In this document: piece after piece, positions 1-5,536 of the stretch | How positions within the stretch are numbered: position 1 is the first letter of the stretch | Layout: every line of letters starts with the position of its first letter | DNA from: CAYVUM01 sp964454795 | Lineage (GTDB): Bacteria; Pseudomonadota; Alphaproteobacteria; Rhodospirillales; Defluviicoccaceae | Length of the DNA stretch: 9,545 nucleotides | Assembly (NCBI GenBank): GCA_964454795.1 | Contig: CAYVUM010000122.1 | Span: forward strand, 1-9,545 | Direction of reading: 5' to 3' | Notes under the pieces: generated by a model | Told to the model about the DNA's origin: nothing | The model's database searches: none | What the model saw: only the letters and a program-made list of their open reading frames with translations | Made by a program: the position numbers and the translations under genes

Positions 1-623
1 TCCCGGGCTACGCCGTGATCGAGCAGTATTACGTGGCGTTCGCGCCGTTCTACACCCGCCTCGGCCTGACCCTGTTCGTGATCGACTACGGCGGCTACGG
101 GACCAGCGACGGCACCCCGACCGCCTCCGCTTTGCTCGCCGACGCCCGGGCGTGCTTTCAGGGGGTGCCGGCGGCGTTGCGAGAGGTGGGGGTGGAACCG
201 GCCGGCCGGCTGTTCCTGATGGGCCGCTCGCTCGGCAGCGCCGCGGTCCTGGAGATCGCCGGCGATGCGCGGCTCGGCGGCGAGATCGCCGGACTGATCA
301 TCGAGAGCGGGTTTGCCGACACCTTCGCCCTGATCCAGCGGATCGGACTGATCAGCCCGGCCGGGGTCGACGAGGACCGGGACGGCTTTCGCAACTTAGC
401 GAAGATGGCGGGGGTGCAGGTGCCGACCCTGATCCTCCACGGCGAGCGCGACACGATCATTCCGATTGCCGACGGCGAGGCGCTGTACGCCGCCTGTCCG
501 GTAGCCGACAAGCAGCTGGTGCGGATCCCCGAGGCCGGCCACAACGACCTGATGCTGATCGGCCGCGAGCCCTACTTCGACGCCATCGCCCGCCTCTGCG
601 GTGGCCTCCGCCCGGGGGTGTAG
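1..623 (+). CDS. alpha/beta hydrolase (serine hydrolase, S33/FrsA-like), 5'-truncated by the window edge
   Basis: A cytosolic-looking alpha/beta-hydrolase whose substrate cannot be told from sequence. The reading frame is already open at base 3, reading PGYA before the GTG at 15, so the true start lies left of the window. Counting from that GTG as residue 1, the triad is complete. The nucleophile Ser72 sits in the elbow GRSLGS. The acid Asp146 is in LHGERDTIIP, and His176 is in EAGHND. The strand-turn motif DYGGYGTSDG (24-33) is typical of hydrolases annotated as serine aminopeptidase S33 or 'alpha/beta superfamily' proteins. There is no membrane segment in the visible 202 residues. The gene ends with TAG at 621-623 and is followed by a GC-rich hairpin. 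A thioesterase, lipase or peptidase role is possible. The fold call is firm and the reaction is unknown. Confidence 0.85.
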   Translation, partial: PGYAVIEQYYVAFAPFYTRLGLTLFVIDYGGYGTSDGTPTASALLADARACFQGVPAALREVGVEPAGRLFLMGRSLGSAAVLEIAGDARLGGEIAGLIIESGFADTFALIQRIGLISPAGVDEDRDGFRNLAKMAGVQVPTLILHGERDTIIPIADGEALYAACPVADKQLVRIPEAGHNDLMLIGREPYFDAIARLCGGLRPGV

Positions 624-636
624 GGGGGAGAGCGGC

Positions 637-665
637 CGCCCGGCGCCCGATGGCCGCGCCGGGCG
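637..665 (+). terminator. GC-rich hairpin after the hydrolase gene, possible terminator
   Basis: A 10-bp perfect stem (637-646 with 656-665) around a 9-nt loop begins 13 bases after the hydrolase stop codon. Its position fits transcription termination. No T-tract follows, so it may be Rho-assisted or only a 3'-end stabilising hairpin. Confidence 0.4.
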
Positions 666-837
666 CTGACAGCAGACCTCCGGACCTTCCCGGGCGCGCG
701 TCGTTCGGTTGTTGAGATGAGCCATCTGCGGACGCCGCGGGCGGTCAGCGCATCGCCATGAGCGTTGACCCGACGCAAATGGCCGCCGACGCAATCTACG
801 TCCGTTGAAAGAGTTTGACCGGACGCGGTAGGGCTGG

Positions 838-879
838 CCCCGCTCTGCCTTCGAACCGGCCGACACCGGTTAAGCGGGG
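838..879 (+). promoter_or_regulatory. compound stem-loop in the leader of the DUF1576-type gene
   Basis: An outer 7-bp stem (CCCCGCT at 838-844 with AGCGGGG at 873-879) encloses an inner 6-bp stem (AACCGG at 854-859 with CCGGTT at 866-871). The inner loop is six nucleotides, and the internal loop is asymmetric (nine bases on one side, one on the other). It ends 43 bases before the ATG of the next gene, so it would lie in that gene's leader if transcription starts upstream. It matches no riboswitch class I can name, and there is no T-tract after it. A leader structure or an operator-like inverted repeat are both possible. Confidence 0.35.
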
Positions 880-922
880 TTACGCGGGCTGATTAGCGAG
901 TTTTCGATCCGAGACGTTGAGA

Positions 923-2197
923 ATGAAAGCATCAGACGGATTTGTCTTCGGCCTCGTTGCGATGTACGCGGCAAGCTTCGTCGTCTTCGGATTTGTCATC
1001 TCACCGCCGGGCGAGGTGCTCGACGGCCTGATCGAAATACACCTGGTGCGTGACGCACTAATCACCGACTACGTGGGCGTCGGGGGGCTGGGCGCCGCTT
1101 TCGCGAACGCCGGCCTGCTTCCGCTCCTCGCCTGCGTTCTGTATCGACTGACGTCGGCGCCCATGTCCGGCCAGTCGATCGCCTGCTTGTTCCTTCTGCT
1201 CGGTTTCGGTCTGTTCGGCATGAATCTTGTGAACGTGCCGCCGATCGTCCTGGGCGTTTTCCTTTACGCGATGTACCGGCGCGTTCCGTTCCGGAACCTG
1301 GTCAACTTGGCGATCTTCAGTTGTGGTCTTTCGCCAATTTTCTCCGAGATCCTGTTCAGCAGCAGTCTGCCCCTGGCGGTCTCCGCCCCCCTCGCCGCAA
1401 TGACCGCGGTCGGGCTCGGTTTCATCATGCCGCCCGTCGCGGAGCAGGTGTTCAGGGCGCACAATGGCTTCATCCTTTATAACGTGGGCTTTGCAGCGGG
1501 GATCGTTGGCACCCTAACGGTCGCCCTCTATGCGTCCTACGGGATTGTGCCGGAGCCGGTGATGATCTGGACGTCGGGGAATAATGAGACCCTGGGCGTG
1601 TTCCTGGTCCCGATGTTTGTCTCGATGCTCGTCATCGGGGTGATCCTGGATCGACGGGCACTGGCAGGCCTGCTGACCATCTTGAAATCGCCCGGGCAGG
1701 CGCCCGCCGATTTTGTCGCCGCGGCGGGCCTGGGGCCAACGCTGGTCAACATGGGCCTCTGCGGTCTCATCGGCGTCGGCTCCGTGCTGCTGGTTGGCGG
1801 GGACCTGAACGGGCCAACGATCGGCGGCATTCTGGTGATCGTCGGCTTTGCCGCATGCGGAAAACACCTCGCGAACATCGTGCCCATCATGGCCGGGGTC
1901 TACGTCGGATCTCTGGCCAAGATTTGGAGCGCCACGGACGAGGCGATCGTCCTCGCGATGTTGTTCGGAACGACGCTCGCCCCCATTGCCGGGCGTTTCG
2001 GCTGGCACTGGGGTTTGGTCGCCGGGTTCGTCCATTCATCGGCGGCCTTATCGGTCGGTGCCGCCAGCGCAGGCCTTAACCTCTTCAACAACGGCTTCGC
2101 GGCCGGCTTTGTCGCCACCGTTCTGACACCGGTCATCGTCGCTATCACCTCACCAAGACGAACGACCTCAGACCCCCCCCACGTGAGTCGCTCATAA
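923..2197 (+). CDS. polytopic membrane protein, DUF1576-type, with internal duplication
   Basis: An inner-membrane protein of about 424 residues from the ATG at 923. A TTG at 917 would add two residues, and the ribosome-binding site is weak for both. The protein is almost wholly hydrophobic, with roughly ten membrane segments and a short charged tail. I recognise it as resembling the DUF1576 family, whose function is not established. An internal repeat is directly visible (residues counted from the TTG). The segment GAAFANAGLL through VNVPPIVLGV (about 59-115) aligns with GPTLVNMGLC through ANIVPIMAGV (about 273-328). LYNVGFAAGIV (187-197) matches LFNNGFAAGFV (389-399), and LSPIFSEI (138-145) matches LAPIAGRF (354-361). 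Gly/Pro-rich motifs such as NGPTIGG inside hydrophobic stretches suggest broken helices as in transporters, which is inference. It stands alone, with flanking genes unrelated or divergent. An eight-C run at 2173-2180 near the 3' end makes the last residues uncertain. Confidence 0.75.
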   Translation: MKASDGFVFGLVAMYAASFVVFGFVISPPGEVLDGLIEIHLVRDALITDYVGVGGLGAAFANAGLLPLLACVLYRLTSAPMSGQSIACLFLLLGFGLFGMNLVNVPPIVLGVFLYAMYRRVPFRNLVNLAIFSCGLSPIFSEILFSSSLPLAVSAPLAAMTAVGLGFIMPPVAEQVFRAHNGFILYNVGFAAGIVGTLTVALYASYGIVPEPVMIWTSGNNETLGVFLVPMFVSMLVIGVILDRRALAGLLTILKSPGQAPADFVAAAGLGPTLVNMGLCGLIGVGSVLLVGGDLNGPTIGGILVIVGFAACGKHLANIVPIMAGVYVGSLAKIWSATDEAIVLAMLFGTTLAPIAGRFGWHWGLVAGFVHSSAALSVGAASAGLNLFNNGFAAGFVATVLTPVIVAITSPRRTTSDPPHVSRS

Positions 2198-2202
2198 CCC
2201 TC

Positions 2203-2252
2203 AGGTCGGATGAGCAAGCGTCGCCCGGATTTCGCTACGCTGCATCCGGGCT
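2203..2252. repeat. REP-like extragenic palindrome
   Basis: Just after the stop codon at 2197, the segment contains GCCCGGAT (2223-2230) and its exact complement ATCCGGGC (2244-2251) around a 13-nt centre with CGCTACGCTGC. It is preceded by AGGTCGGATGAGC, which looks like the edge of a second unit. This GTCGGAT/GCCCGGAT-CGCT-ATCCGGGC style is common among dispersed extragenic palindromes of proteobacteria. The hairpin may also serve the upstream gene as a terminator or 3' stabiliser. Dispersal in this genome cannot be tested from one window. Confidence 0.5.
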
Positions 2253-2345
2253 GCAAATTCTGGACGCTCGCAATCGCATTGCCGACACTGCCAGCGTCCA
2301 CGTCCCGCCATTGGCTAACGTCGCTCCTGGCGATGATCAGCCCGA

Positions 2346-2384
2346 CCGTGACGACCGCAGTTGGCTGACCGCGGTCATTCACGG
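2346..2384. repeat. nested inverted repeat
   Basis: CCGTGA (2346-2351) pairs with TCACGG (2379-2384). Inside it GACCGC (2353-2358) pairs with GCGGTC (2371-2376), giving 12 bp of stem with a small bulge and a 12-nt loop. The right arm also contains a perfect 12-bp palindrome (2366-2377). The function is unknown. It lies in a gene-free stretch. Confidence 0.35.
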
Positions 2385-2700
2385 GGCCTCGATGGGACGG
2401 TTGAGCAGGGTCGGAGAGCGGACCGGCCTGCCGCGGAAAAGGACCCCTCTTGCGCGTTGGCATTTCGGGCCGCGTCCGCTCGCCGGGGACCAGGCTTGCC
2501 CGGCAGACGGGGTTGACGGTCGCGGGGATGCTTTGGCCGGTGGTGCTCCGGTCCACCGGAACAGCCGTCAGACCTCCGCCGGATGGCTTCCTCCCGAGAT
2601 TCGCTGCTGCACACCGTTCTGCAAGCCGAAACCCGGGCTGCCGCGCTGAGCCGCGATTGCGGACCGCCTTCGCGGCGCCGGAAAACGGCAGGGCATACGA

Positions 2701-2729
2701 GAACGGCGGCCCGGGAAGGGCCGCCGTTC
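2701..2729 (-). terminator. terminator hairpin of the PEP-CTERM gene
   Basis: A perfect 12-bp stem (2701-2712 with 2718-2729) around a 5-nt loop begins 34 bases past the stop codon of the minus-strand gene. On the minus strand only a short TCGTATG follows, so the T-tract is poor. The stem strength and placement still support a terminator. Confidence 0.65.
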
Positions 2730-2763
2730 GATTACGGTATCGGGTCAGTTGCTGGCGTCGATA

Positions 2764-3762
2764 TCAGGCAATGCGCCGACGCCGGCCAAGGGCGCCGAGG
2801 CCGAGCAGGCTGACGCCCAACAGCGCCAGGGACGCCGGCACCGGAACCTGCGTGACGCGGATTTCGTCGATGATCAACTCGAGAGCCGCGTGGTTGGAAT
2901 TGAAATCAAGCGTGTGGAAGTGGAAGACGATCGCACCGGCGTTTTCCAAAATCGGGAAGGGGTCGCCTCCAAAGAAGCCGCCATCATACAGGTCCGCATC
3001 GTCGAACAGGAGAGTGATGGTCTCCGGTGTCGCCAAATCTTCGGCGATAAGGAATTGCAGCGCAGCGTATCGGTCTGCGCGGAAGTCGTCTTCGTCGTAG
3101 ACCCGGAAAAGAAGAGCGGTCCGGTCACGGTCGGTGAAGACGACGTCAACTTCCAGCCGGTCGTTCAAGCCACCCTCGGTCAGGTCGACACCACCGAGGC
3201 CGTTTTGCACATTGTTGAAATAGACCTCATTATTATCGCCGGGGCCGAACGCGAAGTCCTGGACTTCCACGCCGCCGCCGGGGAACTCGGTGAGATCGCG
3301 CTCCCAGGCGGCATCGCCGTCGCCGTCCCACTGGACCCAGCCGTGACCGTAGTTTTGTGACGCCTGGTCGAACACGTACAGACCACTGTCAGCCGTGTCG
3401 ACGCTCACCTGGATCCCGGTGGTAAAGGTGGAGTAGATCTCCTGAACGAAGCTGGAGGTGTCCCGCGACCCGCCGAGCACGCCCGACGCAATGCCGTCGA
3501 TGGCAGCACTGGTCACCTCGAAATCGTCGGGCTCAGAAACGCTCTCATCATCGAGGACGTCGGTCGGTGCGCCGAGAATCGGGAAAGGAAAATCGCCGGC
3601 ATCGAGCCCTGGGGTGGGGTCCGTGATACCCCCGGCAGGCGTGCCATGAGCGGTCCCACCCTCTTCGAAATTGTCGATAATGATCTCGGCATATGCCGGG
3701 TTGCTGAGCGCCGTTGCGGCGAACAAGCCCGCAACGGCCAAACCCCAAAATGTTACCCGCAT
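2764..3762 (-). CDS. secreted PEP-CTERM (VPxPA-type) sorting-domain protein
   Basis: A 332-residue exported protein. The N-terminus has a short positive region, a hydrophobic core and a signal-peptidase site after Ala25 (PAYA before EIIID). The C-terminal 27 residues (306-332) form a classic tripartite sorting signal: VPVPASLALLG, a hydrophobic helix, then RRRR close to the end. This belongs to the VPLPA variant of PEP-CTERM signals. Such proteins are processed by an exosortase in the inner membrane and are linked to exopolysaccharide or envelope. The body is acidic and rich in Asp, Gly, aromatic and beta-prone residues, suggesting a beta-sandwich, possibly calcium- or glycan-binding (inference). 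I recognise no named domain. The ATG at 3762 has GAGGAG at 3774-3769 with a 6-nt spacer. No exosortase gene lies in this window, so the gene is an orphan target. It has its own sigma-54-like promoter and a downstream hairpin, so it is probably monocistronic. Confidence 0.85.
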   Translation of the reverse strand: MRVTFWGLAVAGLFAATALSNPAYAEIIIDNFEEGGTAHGTPAGGITDPTPGLDAGDFPFPILGAPTDVLDDESVSEPDDFEVTSAAIDGIASGVLGGSRDTSSFVQEIYSTFTTGIQVSVDTADSGLYVFDQASQNYGHGWVQWDGDGDAAWERDLTEFPGGGVEVQDFAFGPGDNNEVYFNNVQNGLGGVDLTEGGLNDRLEVDVVFTDRDRTALLFRVYDEDDFRADRYAALQFLIAEDLATPETITLLFDDADLYDGGFFGGDPFPILENAGAIVFHFHTLDFNSNHAALELIIDEIRVTQVPVPASLALLGVSLLGLGALGRRRRIA

Positions 3763-3768
3763 TTCTAG

Positions 3769-3774
3769 CTCCTC
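3769..3774 (-). promoter_or_regulatory. ribosome-binding site of the PEP-CTERM gene
   Basis: GAGGAG on the minus strand, separated by six bases from the ATG at 3762. It fixes this start codon, which also gives a well-formed signal peptide. Confidence 0.75.
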
Positions 3775-3867
3775 ACGTTGTCGCCTTACGGCCGTTTCAT
3801 GTCCGGAAACCCTGGCTATGCCCGCATCCTCCGTTGATGAGCCCGCAGGTCTACCCGCCCCGTTTGG

Positions 3868-3884
3868 TGCAAGGTCCGTACCAA
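3868..3884 (-). promoter_or_regulatory. sigma-54 (-24/-12) promoter of the PEP-CTERM gene
   Basis: Read on the minus strand the site is TTGGTACGGACCTTGCA. Against the sigma-54 consensus TTGGCACG-N4-TTGCT/A it has the invariant GG and GC with exactly ten bases between them. The only mismatch in the conserved positions is T for C in GGCAC. The transcript would start near 3857, giving a leader of roughly 95 bases before the ATG at 3762. PEP-CTERM/exosortase genomes often carry the PrsK/PrsR two-component pair, whose PrsR is a sigma-54 activator, so this promoter class fits the gene it precedes. Confidence 0.7.
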
Positions 3885-3958
3885 GTGAGCGGAGTTGTTC
3901 ATTCTCAATATCTTCTGGGCCGGCGGCCGGCCAACGGCGGCGAAACGATGGCGAAAAC

Positions 3959-4070
3959 TGTAAAGGATTCCGACACCTTCGGCGCCGAACAAACCCGGAC
4001 TATCAGGGCTTGTTGCCATAAACTATAACAAAAACAGAGGGTTGACAGATCGCCAAAAGTGTAAAGATTC
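3959..4070. promoter_or_regulatory. paired TGTAAAG(G)ATTC boxes upstream of the sigma-54 promoter
   Basis: TGTAAAGGATTC at 3959-3970 and TGTAAAGATTC at 4060-4070 are direct near-copies differing by one inserted G. They lie about 75 and 176 bases upstream of the -24 element, the usual range for enhancer-binding activators of sigma-54. Between them is a perfect 12-bp palindrome, TTCGGCGCCGAA, at 3978-3989. Binding by an activator such as PrsR is inference. Confidence 0.4.
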
Positions 4071-4099
4071 TTGATGTGCCCCAAACAGGGGGTTAAGAG
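4032..4099. repeat. direct repeat of an AAACAGnGGGTT box
   Basis: AAACAGAGGGTTGACAG (4032-4048) and AAACAGGGGGTTAAGAG (4083-4099) agree at 14 of 17 positions. They start 51 bases apart, close to five helical turns. They lie at the far end of the PEP-CTERM control region and interleave with the second TGTAAAG box, suggesting a second protein-binding element. Confidence 0.35.
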
Positions 4100-4536
4100 C
4101 GAAGGGCGCTTGTGCGCCTCTGAGCGGGGCGCCGGCTCAACCTGATGCTCGGAAAAGGCGATCGGCGGTTGTTCGCAAGGCCCGTGTACGAAGGGGAAAG
4201 GGGTCCGCAACCGCACCAACGACCGGGCAAGAGCCCCTGTTTTCGCCGCCGTCTCTGGCGATGCCGGCTTTCGGGACCGCAGATTTGCCTGCCGCGGGGC
4301 AGCGTAACGAGTGCGCCTCAGCCCGCAGAGGCGGTGGCGGAGGCTCGTAATCGCCGTCGGGGGTCATGCGACGAATGGCGTCGTCCGCCGGATTCGCCCG
4401 GTCAGACGCCGTCCGCCACGTCTCATCGTCCAGCCGCGCCGGCGCGGACAGCGTCGCCGTTGGCGCCCCTCCGGTCAACCGGTTGCCGGCCGCGCCCGGT
4501 GCACCCCCTGGATGCGCACGGCGGCGAGGATCGCGC
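4100..4536. other. gene-free interval between the PEP-CTERM control region and panC
   Basis: About 440 bases without a credible gene. Open frames of about 110-190 codons exist on both strands. Their translations are Pro/Arg/Ala-rich, lack family motifs and have no clear ribosome-binding site, as expected by chance at this GC content. Small inverted repeats include CGCCTC/GAGGCG (4314-4319 and 4328-4333) and the 10-bp palindrome CAACCGGTTG (4476-4485). No T-tract terminator for panC was found. Confidence 0.45.
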
Positions 4537-4593
4537 CCCGCTACTCCACGCCGAGCCCGCTATTCCACGCCGAGCCCGCTATTCCACGCCGAG
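4537..4593 (-). repeat. three tandem copies of a 19-bp unit containing the panC stop codon
   Basis: Three adjacent 19-bp units occupy 4537-4555, 4556-4574 and 4575-4593. The plus-strand unit is CCCGCTAYTCCACGCCGAG, and only one base differs, in the leftmost copy (C for T). On the minus strand each unit reads CTCGGCGTGGARTAGCGGG, that is, the last codons of panC (Leu-Gly-Val-Glu) and its TAG. The first copy in reading direction ends the gene, and the other two lie downstream as echoes of the gene end. Because 19 is not a multiple of three, the downstream copies are out of frame. Confidence 0.9.
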
Positions 4594-5478
4594 ATTGTCG
4601 ATCAGGCGGGTCTTGCCGAGCCAGGCGGCGGCGAGGATGCGGGCGGCACGGAGCGGCGCCTCGCCCTCCGGCGGCTGCCACGGGACAAGGGTCTCGGGAT
4701 CGCAGACGGCCAGATAGCCAACCTGCCGGAAGCCGGCGGCGAGCAGCGCCTCGCTGCCGCCGCGGCAGGCAGCCACCGGATCGCCGCCGCCGCCGATCGC
4801 TGCCGCCACGTCCTGCAGGGTGCGGTGCAGGGCCGGGGCGACCGCCCGCTCATCGGCACTCAGGTAGGCGTTGCGGGAGGACAGGGCGAGGCCGTCGGCC
4901 TCGCGCACCGTCGGGCAGCCGTGGATGGTCACCGGGATCGCCAGGTCGCGGACCACCCGGCGGATCACCTGCAGCTGCTGCCAGTCCTTCTCGCCAAACA
5001 GGGCAACGTCGGGCAGCGCCTGCAGGAGCAGCTTGGTGACGACGGTGGCAACCCCGGTGAAGAACCCCGGCCGGAACTCCCCCTCCAGGCGCTCGCCGAG
5101 CCCCGGCACCGTCACCCGGGTCAGCGAGCCGGGCGGATACATCTCCGCCACCTCCGGCGCGAACATCAGGTGGGCGCCGGCCGTGACCAGCCTCGCGGCA
5201 TCACCGGCTTCGTCGCGGGGATAGACGGCGAAGTCTTCGTTGGGGCCGAACTGGGTGGGGTTGACGAACACCGAGACTGCGACCCGGTCGGCGAGCCGGT
5301 GCGCTTCGCCGACGAGGGCGAGATGGCCGGCGTGGAGCGCGCCCATGGTCGGGATCAGCGCCACCGACAGCCCGGCGTCCCGCCAGCCGCCGATGCGGCC
5401 GCGCAGGCCGGCCACGTCGCGGACGATATCGAGGCCGGGGCCGAGATGCAGCGGCCCGTCGACGTGGGAGACAGCCAT
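4579..5478 (-). CDS. panC: pantoate--beta-alanine ligase (pantothenate synthetase)
   Basis: A cytosolic enzyme that joins pantoate and beta-alanine with ATP, via pantoyl-adenylate, to make pantothenate for coenzyme A. The 299 residues are close to the usual length of about 280-300. Family motifs appear in order. IPTMGALHAGH (42-52) is the nucleotidyltransferase HxGH loop. VNPTQFGPNED (72-82) and YPRD (86-89) follow. GEKDWQQL (162-169) is the KMSKS-side ATP region, and READGLALSSRN (192-203) is the substrate and ATP loop. The ATG at 5478 has a purine-rich AGGGGG about ten bases upstream. The gene follows panB by 58 bases on the same strand, consistent with a panBC operon. Its stop codon falls inside a 19-bp tandem repeat, but the protein end itself looks normal. 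The identification is secure. Confidence 0.96.
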   Translation of the reverse strand: MAVSHVDGPLHLGPGLDIVRDVAGLRGRIGGWRDAGLSVALIPTMGALHAGHLALVGEAHRLADRVAVSVFVNPTQFGPNEDFAVYPRDEAGDAARLVTAGAHLMFAPEVAEMYPPGSLTRVTVPGLGERLEGEFRPGFFTGVATVVTKLLLQALPDVALFGEKDWQQLQVIRRVVRDLAIPVTIHGCPTVREADGLALSSRNAYLSADERAVAPALHRTLQDVAAAIGGGGDPVAACRGGSEALLAAGFRQVGYLAVCDPETLVPWQPPEGEAPLRAARILAAAWLGKTRLIDNLGVE

Positions 5479-5536
5479 CGATGCGGGCCCCCTGTGTCCG
5501 CGGCTTTGACGCGTCTGGTCCCGCTGCCGGCCAGGC

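Larger units (their letters stand above)
2198..2700. other. gene-free interval between the DUF1576-type gene and the PEP-CTERM terminator
   Basis: About 500 bases with no reading frame that looks real. Short open frames on both strands have Arg/Pro-rich, compositionally random translations and no ribosome-binding site. The stretch holds a REP-like palindrome at its left end, a nested hairpin at 2346-2384 and a 7-bp hairpin at 2537-2559 (CCGGTGG/CCACCGG). No recognisable gene remnant was found. Confidence 0.5.

Noticed and set aside
845..875. GGTTCGAA-like words suggesting a tRNA T-arm (also near 7870)
   Set aside because: No acceptor stem, anticodon arm or CCA could be fitted on either strand at either place.
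2749..3360. Plus-strand open frame of about 200 codons opposite the PEP-CTERM gene
   Set aside because: It is the complement of a clearly real gene with signal peptide, sorting signal, ribosome-binding site and terminator. The translation has no recognisable motif.
4042..4069. TTGACA followed by an AT-rich hexamer as a plus-strand sigma-70 promoter
   Set aside because: No matching -10 at proper spacing and no plus-strand gene downstream. The TTGACA lies inside a direct repeat of the control region.
4137..4478. Minus-strand frame of 113 codons between panC and the PEP-CTERM control region
   Set aside because: Random-looking Pro/Arg/Ala-rich product, no ribosome-binding site, no family match recognised.
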